Source of the DNA: Chloroflexota bacterium
GTDB lineage: Bacteria > Chloroflexota > Dormibacteria > CF-121
Assembly: GCA_005880615.1 (NCBI GenBank)
Contig: VBID01000140.1
Coordinates: forward strand, 1 to 48,598
DNA: 48,598 bases
Direction of reading: 5' to 3'
Below the pieces are notes generated by a model. The model had not been told where the DNA came from. It did no database searches and saw only the letters and a program-made list of their open reading frames with translations. Positions 16,610 to 25,361 of this stretch are shown here, piece by piece. Each line of letters starts with the position of its first letter. Position 1 is the first letter of the stretch. Made by a program: the position numbers and the translations under genes.

Positions 16610-17705
16610 GGGCGGCAAAAGGCACGCCAGTTACGCGGCCCATTCATAGCTATGGTGGAGGCCGCCGAGGATCGGACGGCACACGAGCCTGCCGGCTTGC
16701 CGACGGCCCGTAACCTCCGGCGTCCTCAAGGCCAGGCTCCGGTGCGGCCGATCGCGGTTGTAGTAAGCGACGAACTCGCTAAGGACCGATCGCAGTTGCG
16801 GCTCGTTCAGCACGATCAGGTGGTCGAGACACTCCCGCCGGAAGGTCCCCACCATGCGCTCGGCGACGGCATTCGCCTTGGGCGCCATCACGGGAGTCCG
16901 GATGCCGCGAATCCCGAGCCTTCGCATCTGCGCATCGAAGTCGACGCCGTAGACCCCATCGCGGTCATGAACCAGAAAGCGCGGCTGCTTGCCGTCCGGT
17001 GTGGCATTCAGGAGCTGCTGCCAGACCCAGGCCACCGTTGGGTGCTCGGTGACATTGAAGTGGACCAGGTGGCGGCGGGCATGCTCGATGAAGAAGAGTA
17101 CGTATAGGGTCTTGAAGGTCAGGGTTTGCACGACGAGCAGATCCACGGCCCAGATCCCGGCGATCTCGTTGTGCAGGAAAGTGCGCCAGGCCAGGCTTGG
17201 CGGACGAGCTGGCTGCCGGCGCCGGTAGCGCCGGATCGATCGGGCACTCACGACCAGGCCGAGCTTAAGCAGCTCGCCTCGAATCCGCTCGGTGCCCCAC
17301 AGTGGATTCTCGCCGGCCATCCTCGTGATGAGGAGACGGACTTCAGACGATAGTCGGGGCCGGCCGAGCCGGGTTCGCGATCGCCAAGCCCAATACCGCC
17401 GCCAGCCGCCCCGATGCCAGCGAATGACTGTCTCGGGCCGGACAAATAGAAGGTAGCGGCGCCAGTCCGGAAGGATTCGCCAGACCAAAACCCAGAAGAG
17501 ACGATCACGCGGCTGGAGCGAGAGGTGGCGCCTCGGTCGCAGCGCCACCTGGAGCTGCTGGCGAAGCAGGAGATTCTCCAAGATCAGCTGGTTCCGACCG
17601 CGGACGGCTGCGCGAGTAGTGCCGATGATTAACGAAAGGAACTCAAGCACCGCCGAAGGATAGCCGTTCGGCCATCTCCGCTATTGCGCCTGACTTTTGC
17701 CCTCC
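16610..17705 (-). mobile_element. insertion sequence, copy 1 (about 1.1 kb)
   Basis: One transposase gene bounded by imperfect inverted repeats: GGGCGGCAAAAGGCACGC at the left (from 16610) and the reverse complement of GGAGGGCAAAAGTCAGGC at the right (to 17705). The same type of end occurs at the second copy and at the 36 kb fragment. No clear target duplication was seen. Its right end lies 10 bases before the next gene's ATG. Confidence 0.7.
16631..17650 (-). CDS. IS transposase, integrase-core (rve) DDE type
   Basis: 339 residues. An N-terminal helix-turn-helix part with the RQQLQVALRPRR and WHRGGWRRYWAWRSRTRLGRP segments precedes the retroviral-integrase-like catalytic core. DDE residues visible: Asp of WAVDLLVVQT, Asp of FLVHDRDGVYG and Glu of NAVAERMVGTFRRECLDH. 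The C-terminus YYNRDRPHRSL is typical of rve transposases in the IS3/IS481 group; I cannot name the exact family. It is homologous along its length to the protein at 21346 but clearly diverged, so the two copies did not arise from a recent duplication. Confidence 0.9.
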   Translation of the reverse strand: MLEFLSLIIGTTRAAVRGRNQLILENLLLRQQLQVALRPRRHLSLQPRDRLFWVLVWRILPDWRRYLLFVRPETVIRWHRGGWRRYWAWRSRTRLGRPRLSSEVRLLITRMAGENPLWGTERIRGELLKLGLVVSARSIRRYRRRQPARPPSLAWRTFLHNEIAGIWAVDLLVVQTLTFKTLYVLFFIEHARRHLVHFNVTEHPTVAWVWQQLLNATPDGKQPRFLVHDRDGVYGVDFDAQMRRLGIRGIRTPVMAPKANAVAERMVGTFRRECLDHLIVLNEPQLRSVLSEFVAYYNRDRPHRSLALRTPEVTGRRQAGRLVCRPILGGLHHSYEWAA

Positions 17706-17714
17706 GACAACCGT

Positions 17715-19286
17715 ATGAGGAGAGCCTTGAGCGTCGCGTTCGGTCTCGCCCTGGCCGCATCGGGCCTGACCGTGATTCCCGCCGCGGCAGAGACCCCGTT
17801 GTGGGTCACGCACGTGCAGCATTTCCCAGGCGGCATTTCTGACGGCGTCCGAGCGAAGCTGACGGCGGCCGCCTTGACCGGCGGGGTTAGTGGCGCGTCG
17901 GGCGGCAGCCTCCGAAACGTTCAGATTAACGACGAGACCAACCCCGACCTGCCGCTAGACGAGACGGCCGTGGCGTTCGACCCGAACCACCCGATGATCG
18001 CGGTTGCTTCGGCGAACGACTTCAACTTCCCTGGTGGGCTCTTCATCGGAAGGACCGCCAACGGCGGCCGGACGTGGTCGAGCTTACACAAGGCCGCCGA
18101 CACGTCGACCGGTCACCGCTGCGTGGGGAGCGACCCGTCGGTCGTCTTTAGCCAGCGGGATCAGGCCTTCTTCGTCTCCACCCTTTGCTTCTTCTTCAAC
18201 CGCCCCGACTCGGAGATCGACGTCTGGAAGTCGGTCGACGACGGCATCACCTGGACGCCGTCGGATAAGGCGGCCGTGGCGATCTCGAACCTGCAGCCGA
18301 CCGGTCCAGCGGACGCCTCAGTCTTCTTCGATAAGGAACTGCTGGCAGTCGACAACGACCCGGCGAGCCCACACTTCGGCCGTCTCTACCTCACGTTCAT
18401 CAAGTTCCACATGCTGCCCAGCGGCTTCAGCGACTTCTGCCCGGTGCAGCTCGCCTCCACCGACAATGTGCCCACGGCGGATCCGACCACGACGGTTTGG
18501 AGCCACACGGCGGTGGTCCCTGATCTGCCTCAGGATCAAGGTGTCGGTCCGGGCGCGAACCAGTGGGCGCTGCCCGTAGTCGATACGGCTGGTGGCCTGG
18601 ATATTGCCTATGCCAGCGAGGACTGCAACACCGGCTTCGATCGCACCCTCTTCTTCAATCGGTCAGTTGACGGCGGAAGCACGTTTGGGACGGCCGTTCA
18701 GATCAACCGGGGCAACGAGTTCGTCGACAACCCGGACCTCAACGACCTGCTGCCGAACAAGCACTTCCGCGCCCCCCTCTCGCCATCGCTCGCCTTCAAC
18801 CCGACAACCGGCACACTCGACTTCGTCTACCAGAACAATGTGAACCGAGCAGTCTCGGGGGCGGACATCTCATTCCAGCAGTCACGCGATTTCGGCAAGC
18901 ACTGGAGCCATGCCAGGTTCATCAGCATCACCGTAACGGGCGCGCCGGCGCCGAACGACCAGTATGAGCCGTGGCTGGCGGTCGACGAGGCCGGCAACCT
19001 GCACGCGATCTGGTACGACAACCGAAACGACCCGGGCAACAAACTGATCGAGACGTTCGAAGCATTTTCGCCGAACGACGGCGCCAGCTGGACGAACGCC
19101 GACATCAGCACCACCGCCTGGAACCCGGACACGAGCTTCTTTGCCTGCGGCTGCTTCATCGGCGACTATACGGGCTTCGCGGCGTCGAACGCGGTCAGAT
19201 ACCCGGTCTGGACCGATGGGCGGAACAGCCCTGGCCTGCCCCGTGGATCGACCGATATCTTCACCAACGTGGAAATCAGCGGTTAG
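17715..19286 (+). CDS. secreted BNR/Asp-box repeat protein (sialidase-like propeller)
   Basis: 523 residues. An N-terminal Sec signal peptide ([19 protein letters not shown], then AAAE as likely cleavage region) is followed by a beta-propeller with Asp-box repeats: [40 protein letters not shown] and [10 protein letters not shown]. Asp-boxes are found in sialidases and other exported glycan-binding or glycan-cleaving proteins; the Arg triad of a true sialidase is not evident, so an enzymatic claim is not justified. The ATG at 17715 starts the signal peptide; an upstream TTG at 17697 lies in the insertion-sequence end. The insertion sequence directly upstream may have removed or supplied the promoter. 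Confidence 0.82.
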   Translation: MRRALSVAFGLALAASGLTVIPAAAETPLWVTHVQHFPGGISDGVRAKLTAAALTGGVSGASGGSLRNVQINDETNPDLPLDETAVAFDPNHPMIAVASANDFNFPGGLFIGRTANGGRTWSSLHKAADTSTGHRCVGSDPSVVFSQRDQAFFVSTLCFFFNRPDSEIDVWKSVDDGITWTPSDKAAVAISNLQPTGPADASVFFDKELLAVDNDPASPHFGRLYLTFIKFHMLPSGFSDFCPVQLASTDNVPTADPTTTVWSHTAVVPDLPQDQGVGPGANQWALPVVDTAGGLDIAYASEDCNTGFDRTLFFNRSVDGGSTFGTAVQINRGNEFVDNPDLNDLLPNKHFRAPLSPSLAFNPTTGTLDFVYQNNVNRAVSGADISFQQSRDFGKHWSHARFISITVTGAPAPNDQYEPWLAVDEAGNLHAIWYDNRNDPGNKLIETFEAFSPNDGASWTNADISTTAWNPDTSFFACGCFIGDYTGFAASNAVRYPVWTDGRNSPGLPRGSTDIFTNVEISG

Positions 19287-19303
19287 CCGGACCTGTCAGG
19301 GGA

Positions 19304-19325
19304 GGGGCGGCCTGCCCGCCGCCCC
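19304..19325 (+). terminator. hairpin after the BNR-repeat gene
   Basis: Perfect 8-bp stem GGGGCGGC / GCCGCCCC with a 6-base loop, 18 bases after the stop codon, followed by GTCCTTCTCC. A GC-rich stem with a weak T/C-rich tail; probable transcription terminator. Confidence 0.5.
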
Positions 19326-19393
19326 GTCCTTCTCCGCTGGCTGAGGCCATCCCACCGGCCTGCTACCGTACGAGCCGGTCTTCGGGCCATGCC

Positions 19394-20018
<625 letters not shown>

Positions 20019-20069
20019 GCTGACGCGCATCATCGGCCGTGGGAACCGCTGCTCAATAAGGAGGAGACG

Positions 20070-20246
20070 ATGGCAAAGCAAATCACCTGTCGGGATGCCG
20101 GGATGGATTGCCCCGGCCAGTTCAAGGTTGAGACCGAGGACGAGCTCATGCAGCACGTCCAGATTCACGCCAAGGCGGCTCATCCGGACCTTCCAGTGAC
20201 CCCGGAGTTCCAGCGGCAAATCAAGAGCCTCATCAAGACCGTCTGA
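20070..20246 (+). CDS. DUF1059-family small protein
   Basis: 58 residues, preceded by a strong AAGGAGGAG ribosome-binding site six bases before the ATG. The sequence ITCRDAGMDCPGQFKVETED and ELMQHVQIHAKAAHPDL matches the DUF1059 pattern, with paired Cys residues (about 7 and 13) and His residues (about 29, 33 and 38) that could form a metal site. No function is established for the family. It is a short gene easily missed, between a dead epimerase and a secreted protein, and appears intact. Confidence 0.8.
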   Translation: MAKQITCRDAGMDCPGQFKVETEDELMQHVQIHAKAAHPDLPVTPEFQRQIKSLIKTV

Positions 20247-20392
20247 CAGATCGCTCTGGGAAGATCCAAGGCGGTCGGGTCGCTCCTAGTCTCCCGACTC
20301 CTGGGCGATCGTTCGCCGAACCTTACGGACTGGCCCATGGTATTGGCGCCGCCGACACAGTCAGATGACGGAGAACGAGGAGGGAAACCACC

Positions 20393-20929
20393 ATGAAGAA
20401 GCTCGTCGTCGCCGTGGGACTCGCCCTGGCGGTGCTTGGCCTGCCGGGTGCGCAGGCGGCCGTCGCCGGTCCGGCGTACCTTGCGGTCACTTCGTTCAGC
20501 GCCACGCTGCAGAACCCAAACCTCGCCAAGCTGTCGGTCACGACCGGCGGCAACATCCCGATCCGGGCCGACGACTTCATAAACTCCAATCTGGTCGTCG
20601 GGCTGGCGTGGGCGGACCTCAGCACAGGGAAGGTGTTCGTGGCGACCATCCACCCGGTGCTCGGCAGGGACTCGCTGCAGAATCCCGTCGGGTGGCACGC
20701 CCATACGGCCACCCTGGCCGGCGTGGCCACTGCGCCGCACGACTTCTGCGTAGCATCGATCGACTCGACGCCGACGGCGGGTATCAAGATCGAGGCCAAT
20801 ACCATGGCGGTCAACGTCGCCGCGTCGGACCTGCCGGAACCTCCCGACCGGTTCAATGCCGCTAAGGGATTCACCATCCAGAAGGATTCGGCTTGCGTGT
20901 CAGGCCTGGCGGTCCAGCTCAGCAGCTGA
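20393..20929 (+). CDS. secreted protein of unknown function
   Basis: 178 residues. A Sec signal peptide (KKLVVAVGLALAVLGLPG, AQA|AV as likely cleavage) is followed by a mature domain of about 155 residues with two late cysteines (HDFCVAS and DSACVSG) that may form a disulfide. I do not recognise the family. GAGGAGGG-type ribosome binding sequence lies before the ATG. Codon use and the intact frame suggest a functional exported protein. Neighbouring genes on this part of the island also encode exported proteins. Confidence 0.75.
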   Translation: MKKLVVAVGLALAVLGLPGAQAAVAGPAYLAVTSFSATLQNPNLAKLSVTTGGNIPIRADDFINSNLVVGLAWADLSTGKVFVATIHPVLGRDSLQNPVGWHAHTATLAGVATAPHDFCVASIDSTPTAGIKIEANTMAVNVAASDLPEPPDRFNAAKGFTIQKDSACVSGLAVQLSS

Positions 20930-21065
20930 ATTTAGCGTTGGGCTGATGGGCGCAGCCGGTGGCCTCGACTGCCGGCTGCCCGTTCGGCGGCCGTGGCGTT
21001 GCCTGGCCCGAGTGCATTCAACCTAATCGTCTAGCGCTTGATCATCTGTATTTTGAGTTCGACAC

Positions 21066-21322
21066 TTGTCCGGGCGGGTCGTTTCGCTGCTGGCCTTTCG
21101 GCAGGGCAACACCGACGCGACACGGCGCTACGCCTCCGAAGCGCTCGGGCTTGCAAAGGAGTTCGCCGCACCCGAGCTGCAGATCGATGCGGCATTGGCG
21201 CTTGCACGCGTTGGTCTGCGTGAGGGCGATGTTGAAGCAGTGCGCCGGTTCGCCGGAGAGGCGCAGGAGCTCGCACTCAAAATCCGCGACGAGACGCGCG
21301 AGCTCAGTGCCATCCACCCGAA
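21066..21322 (+). pseudogene. C-terminal helical-repeat (TPR-like) remnant cut by an IS
   Basis: The frame reads LLAFRQGNTDATRRYASEAL, EFAAPELQIDAALALARVGL and REGDVEAVRRFAGEAQELAL: helix pairs typical of the tetratricopeptide part of LuxR/adenylate-cyclase-like regulators. It has no N-terminal domains and ends at the left inverted repeat of the second insertion sequence, so the gene was truncated at one end and interrupted at the other. Confidence 0.6.
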
Positions 21323-22431
21323 GGACGGCAAAACTCCATCCGCATTCAAGCGGCCCGCGCGTAGACGTGGTGCAGGCCGCCCAAGATGGGGCGCGACACC
21401 ACTCGGCCACCGGCTCGGACGCTGCTGGAGAGCGGACTCTGCAGCCCGAGGCTCCGATGCGGTCGGTCGCGATTGTAGTAATCCGCGAACTCGGCTAGCA
21501 CGGCCTGCAGGTGGCGCTCGTCGATCACGATCAGGTGGTCGAGGCATTCGGTCCGAATCGTCCGCACGATCCGCTCGGCCACGGCGTTGGCGTTCGGTGC
21601 CAGTGGCGGGGTCCTCACCCCAGAGATGCCCAGACTCGCCAGTTGACGGTCAAAGTCACCGCCATAGACAGCGTCCCGGTCGTGGATGAGGTACTTCGGC
21701 TGCCGGCCCCAGGGCGTCGCCTCCAGGAACTGGTGCCAGACCCAAGCGGCAGTCGGACTGGCGGTGACGTTGAAGTGGAGCAGCTCTCGCCGCTCGTGGC
21801 GGATACAGAAGAAGACGTAGAGGGTCCGGAAGGTCACGGTCTGGACGACGAACAGGTCGGCCGCCCAGATGCCGCGCAGCTGGTTCGAGAGAAAGGTTCG
21901 CCAACGCTGGTGGTCGCCCGGCCCCAGCCGCCGCCATCGGTATCGCCGGATGGAACGGTTGCTCACCACGATGCCCAGCTTCAGCAGCTCACCACGGATG
22001 CGTTCGGTCCCCCAGAGCGGATTCTCACGCGAGAGTCGGCCGACGAGCGCCTTCAGTTCGGCACTGAGGCGCGGTCGACCGAGCCGGGTTCGCGACCTCC
22101 ACGTCCAATACAGTCGCCAGCCCTTGCGGTGCCAGCGCAGGACCGTCTCCGGCTGCACGATCCGAAGGTGCTCTCGCCAGCCCTGAGGCCAGAGGTGGCG
22201 AAGCCAGACCCAGAGGGCTCGATCCGGAGCCCGGAGGCGGGGATGCGGGTTGGTACGCAACGCGACCTGGAGCTGATGCCGGAGGACCAGGTTCTCGAGT
22301 GCCAGATCCCGGCGGGATCGAATGGCAGCGATGAACGTGCGAAGCACAATGAGGAGTAATTCGGGCATCCGTCAGAGTAGCAACCTGCCTCTGGAGGCGG
22401 CCCCGTCGAATTGGATCGTCTTCTGCCGCCC
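21323..22431 (-). mobile_element. insertion sequence, copy 2 (about 1.1 kb)
   Basis: Single-gene element with imperfect terminal inverted repeats: GGACGGCAAAACTCCATCC at the left end and, reversed, GGGCGGCAGAAGACGATCC at the right end. The ends agree with those of the copy at 16610 in the GGNCGGCANAA core. It interrupts a helical-repeat gene on its left and abuts the internal tRNA-derived repeat (22454) on its right. Confidence 0.75.
21346..22368 (-). CDS. IS transposase, integrase-core (rve) DDE type
   Basis: 340 residues, full length. Same architecture as the transposase at 16631: N-terminal RHQLQVALRTNPH segment, WHRKGWRLYWTWRSRTRLGRP, catalytic Asp in GIWAADLFVVQT, Asp in YLIHDRDAVYG and Glu in NAVAERIVRTIRTECLDH, ending in YYNRDRPHRSLGLQSPLSS. 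The catalytic triad is intact, so it may be active. A fragment of a third relative lies at 36025. Confidence 0.92.
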   Translation of the reverse strand: MPELLLIVLRTFIAAIRSRRDLALENLVLRHQLQVALRTNPHPRLRAPDRALWVWLRHLWPQGWREHLRIVQPETVLRWHRKGWRLYWTWRSRTRLGRPRLSAELKALVGRLSRENPLWGTERIRGELLKLGIVVSNRSIRRYRWRRLGPGDHQRWRTFLSNQLRGIWAADLFVVQTVTFRTLYVFFCIRHERRELLHFNVTASPTAAWVWHQFLEATPWGRQPKYLIHDRDAVYGGDFDRQLASLGISGVRTPPLAPNANAVAERIVRTIRTECLDHLIVIDERHLQAVLAEFADYYNRDRPHRSLGLQSPLSSSVRAGGRVVSRPILGGLHHVYARAA

Positions 22432-22453
22432 TTCGCCCCGTTGTCAAGAAATC

Positions 22454-22482
22454 TGGCTGGGGCGGTAGGATTCGAACCTACG
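22454..22482 (-). repeat. internal partial attachment-site copy (tRNA-Gln 3' end)
   Basis: Twenty-nine bases identical to the acceptor and T-arm part of tRNA-Gln (38616-38644), including CCA. Beyond that the sequence differs (AGGT variable-loop-like bases follow, but no anticodon arm can be folded). It is in the same orientation as the two island-boundary copies and divides the island into about 19 kb and 16 kb. Confidence 0.7.
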
Positions 22483-22584
22483 ACCTGTGAGATCGGGGGG
22501 TTTGTTCCATCGGCGACTGGTGCAGATTTTCGTAACCATGACCGGAAAGACCGGTGCCACGAGCCAGGCGCCCTGCCGCTGGTG

Positions 22585-24033
22585 CTAGCTGCCTGCCGAC
22601 TGCCGCACGGGCTCCGGCGCCGCCACCAGCTGGTCGTCGCCCCCCGCCCCGCCGCCGGCCACCGGAAGGCTGACGGTGAAGCGGCTCCCTATCCCCACAT
22701 CGCTCTCAACCTCGATCGAGCCGCCGTGCTGGGCCGCGATGTGCCGCGCGATCGCAAGCCCGAGCCCCATCCCTTCCTTGTCTTTCGCATTCTCCGCGCG
22801 ATAGAAGCGGTCGAAGACATGGGGCAGGTCTTCGGATGCGATCCCCATCCCCGTGTCCGCGACGGTGACGGTCACCCGGTCCTTGTCCAGGGTGCCACTG
22901 ACGGTCACGTGGCCACCGGCGGGCGTGTACTTGTAGGCGTTGTCCAGCAGGATGAGAAAGAGTTGCTTTAGATAATCGGGGTTCCCGTTGACCACCGCAT
23001 CCCCAAGCCGCTCCAAACCATTGCACTCGACCGACACCTGGCGGCCGTCCGGGGTCAGCTGTCGGCAGGCGTCCGCCACGCTGTCGGCAATCAGCACCGG
23101 TTGGTACGCCACCGTAGCGCCGGCATCGGAGCGCGCCATGATGAGCAGCTGGCTGACCATCCGAGCCATCCGGTTCGCCTCCAGCCGCATGTCCGCGAGC
23201 GCCTTGGGCTGGAACTCCGGATCGGTCCTCCCAACCCGGGCCAGCAGATCGAGCGAGGACAGCATGATGGTGAGCGGTGTCCGCAATTCATGGGAAACGT
23301 CGACGAGGAACTGGCGCTGGCTGGCGTTGAGCTCCTGTAACTGACGATGTGCGTCTTCCAGCGCGGCCAGCATCCCGTCGATCGTCAGGGCGAGCCGCCC
23401 GATTTCGTCCGCCGGTCCCCGATGGCCCAGGCGGCGCGCATGATCTCGGGTGGCCGCGATCTCCGACGCCACCCGTGCCACCCGGTCGAGCGGGCGCATG
23501 GCTTGTCGGACCAGCAACCACCCCGCGACCCCTGCCAGGAGCAGCGCGAGCGCCGCCCCCGGGTAGAGGATCGACCGCAGTCGCGCCAGCGCTCGGTAGA
23601 TAGTCACCGGCGAGCGCGCCACCAGGACGTAGCCGATCGTTTGGCCGTTGGCCGCGACGGGCCGGCCATACAGGACCAGGGGCCGCCCGCCGACTCGGAC
23701 GTCCTCCACGCGATCTGACTGAATTGCGCTGCGATCGAAGGGCAACGTTCTGCCGCTGAGGTTGCTCGAACCCGAGAGCACCTGGCCCCTGGGGTCGACG
23801 ACCTGCACGAAGACGTCCGGCGCGCTGAACATATCGGTGTTTGAGGTCACCAGGCTCGTCCCGGCAGCACCGCCTGCCGACGCGGCTATGACGGTCGCAC
23901 GTTGCCGGACGTCCTGCTGGACCTCGCGAAGGAGGCTATCTCGGGTCAGCTGGTACACCGCATAGCTGAGGACCGCGAGCACGAGCGCCATGATGGCAAC
24001 GAACCAGATCGTCAAGCGGGTTCGGATATACAT
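22585..24033 (-). CDS. sensor histidine kinase (OmpR-partner type)
   Basis: 482 residues, membrane sensor of a two-component system. TM1 at about 8-27, an extracytoplasmic sensor region 30-155, TM2 at 156-176, a HAMP linker 177-230, HisKA dimerisation with phospho-acceptor His248 (DVSHELRTPLT), and an HATPase domain with LLDNAYKYTPAG (N box), ADTGMGI (G1), FDRFYRAE and GMGLGLAIA (G2). The ATG shares one base with the TGA of the response regulator gene (TGATG), so the two are translationally coupled. The signal is unknown. Downstream effects are probably on the exported-protein genes nearby. Confidence 0.93.
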   Translation of the reverse strand: MYIRTRLTIWFVAIMALVLAVLSYAVYQLTRDSLLREVQQDVRQRATVIAASAGGAAGTSLVTSNTDMFSAPDVFVQVVDPRGQVLSGSSNLSGRTLPFDRSAIQSDRVEDVRVGGRPLVLYGRPVAANGQTIGYVLVARSPVTIYRALARLRSILYPGAALALLLAGVAGWLLVRQAMRPLDRVARVASEIAATRDHARRLGHRGPADEIGRLALTIDGMLAALEDAHRQLQELNASQRQFLVDVSHELRTPLTIMLSSLDLLARVGRTDPEFQPKALADMRLEANRMARMVSQLLIMARSDAGATVAYQPVLIADSVADACRQLTPDGRQVSVECNGLERLGDAVVNGNPDYLKQLFLILLDNAYKYTPAGGHVTVSGTLDKDRVTVTVADTGMGIASEDLPHVFDRFYRAENAKDKEGMGLGLAIARHIAAQHGGSIEVESDVGIGSRFTVSLPVAGGGAGGDDQLVAAPEPVRQSAGS

Positions 24034-24707
24034 CAGCCTGGTGCCCGCAGGGCGTACCCGATGCCGCGGATGGTGTGGATCAGGCGGGGCCCGCCTTGCG
24101 CCTCCAGCTTCTGGCGCAGGTGGCCGACATGAACTTCGACCACGTTGGTGTCGACCGACGACTCGTAGCCCCACGCCCGTTGCAAGAGCTGCTCACGGGT
24201 GACCACCTGGCGCGGGTGACGCACGAAAAAGAGCATCAGGTCGTACTCGCGTGCCGTGAGGTCGATCGGTTGGCCCTGTCGCACCACCTCGTGTGTCTGT
24301 GGATTCACCACCAGGTCCCCGAAGACGACGGGTTCGTCGCCCTGCTGATGCCGGCGCATCACGGCGCGCATGCGAGCGACTAGCTCGTCGAAGGCGAACG
24401 GCTTGGCCACGTAGTCGTCGGCTCCCTGGTTGAGGGCGGTGACCTTGTCGACTACATCATCGCGAGCCGTCAGCATGATGATTGGGACGTCATGGACCAG
24501 GCGCAGCCGCCGGCACACCTCGAATCCATCCAGGCCCGGCATCGCGATGTCGAGGAGCACGACGTGCGGCCGGCTGAGGCGGGCTGCCTCCAGCCCGGCC
24601 TCGCCGTCGGCAGCCGTGATGACCTCGAATCCCTCGAAGGCCAGCCCGCGCTCGAGGAGCCCGACGATCTTGTTGTCGTCGTCGATCAGCAGGACTCGGG
24701 TTGCCAT
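24033..24707 (-). CDS. OmpR/PhoB-family response regulator
   Basis: 224 residues. Receiver domain 1-120 with acidic pocket DDD (10-11), phospho-acceptor Asp53 (LLDIAMPG), Thr80 and Lys102; C-terminal winged helix about 130-224 with LTAREYDLMLFFVRHPRQVV and VDTNVVEVHVGHLRQKLE. Partner of the kinase that follows. Regulators of this family bind tandem direct repeats with an 11-base step; such a pair occurs at 25260-25281 upstream of the Tat-exported protein gene, making it a likely target. Confidence 0.95.
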   Translation of the reverse strand: MATRVLLIDDDNKIVGLLERGLAFEGFEVITAADGEAGLEAARLSRPHVVLLDIAMPGLDGFEVCRRLRLVHDVPIIMLTARDDVVDKVTALNQGADDYVAKPFAFDELVARMRAVMRRHQQGDEPVVFGDLVVNPQTHEVVRQGQPIDLTAREYDLMLFFVRHPRQVVTREQLLQRAWGYESSVDTNVVEVHVGHLRQKLEAQGGPRLIHTIRGIGYALRAPG

Positions 24708-24790
24708 CGCCTCATCCCCGACATGTCATAGCACGAGTCGGCCCCTGGCAGAAGGGCCAGGAGGCCGGCTGCTGCCGGGGCCCCGGCGAG

Positions 24791-25220
24791 TCAGAGCCAG
24801 GCGAGGTGCGGGAACCGCCGGCGGAGGAACCCGTCAAGGCCGTAGTAGCGGCCTGGGCTGATCAGGAACATGGTCACCAGGATGATGATGGTGACCCGGT
24901 CGAGATTGGCATTGCCCGATCCATAGGTCTTGGCTAGCATGTAGTTGAGATTCGCGAAGATTTGAAACGGGATCAAGACCGCAGGCCGATCCCCACGATC
25001 AGGGCAATCGCGAAGAGCCGCTCCCAGCCGGCAATCAGGCCTCGCAAGAATCCGGCGTTGTGGTGAGCTTCTCCCAGGCCTCGTGGTAGACGAGCCACCC
25101 ACCGAACGCCACCCGTATGAAGACGACACCCCAGATCACGAGTCCGCTGGCGCGGCCCGTCGCGAGGTACGCCTGCCGAGCCGGCGTTCTGGCATTCACC
25201 GTTGCCTGTACAGACCTCAC
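24791..25220 (-). pseudogene. frameshifted DoxX-family membrane protein
   Basis: Three frames together give one DoxX-like protein. The first has GLVIWGVVFIRVAFGGWLVYHEAWEKL (from 25220); the second NAGFLRGLIAGWERLFAIAL and IVGIGLR; the third VLIPFQIFANLNYMLA, TYGSGNANLDR and VTIIILVTMFLISPGRYYGLD. Breaks lie near 25050 and 24975. The intact family has four helices and about 150 residues. Two frameshifts make it non-functional unless there are assembly errors. Confidence 0.75.
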
Positions 25221-25259
25221 ACTCCCTCGTCTAGGATTCTCAGATCTCTAAAGGCGCGT

Positions 25260-25281
25260 CTTCAGGAAATCTTCAGGAAAT
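25260..25281 (+). promoter_or_regulatory. tandem 11-bp direct repeat, candidate response-regulator box
   Basis: CTTCAGGAAAT occurs twice in immediate succession (25260-25270 and 25271-25281), between the divergent DoxX remnant and the Tat-exported protein gene (ATG at 25362). OmpR/PhoB-type regulators bind two half sites spaced by one helical turn, as here. The nearby regulator at 24033 is the natural candidate; binding is inferred. Confidence 0.55.
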
Positions 25282-25361
25282 CCGAGGACCGCCCTTCAGG
25301 TTGGGATGGCACCCTGAGAAGTTGGAGCGCTCGAGGTCCACGCTCCGGGGAGGAAACAGCC

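Noticed and set aside
17715..19286. Calling the Asp-box protein a functional sialidase
   Set aside because: The repeats are clear, but the arginine triad and catalytic Tyr/Glu of sialidases could not be identified.
22454..22560. A complete second tRNA gene at 22.45 kb
   Set aside because: Only the acceptor/T-arm part is present; no anticodon arm, U33 or 5' acceptor strand can be found upstream on the minus strand.
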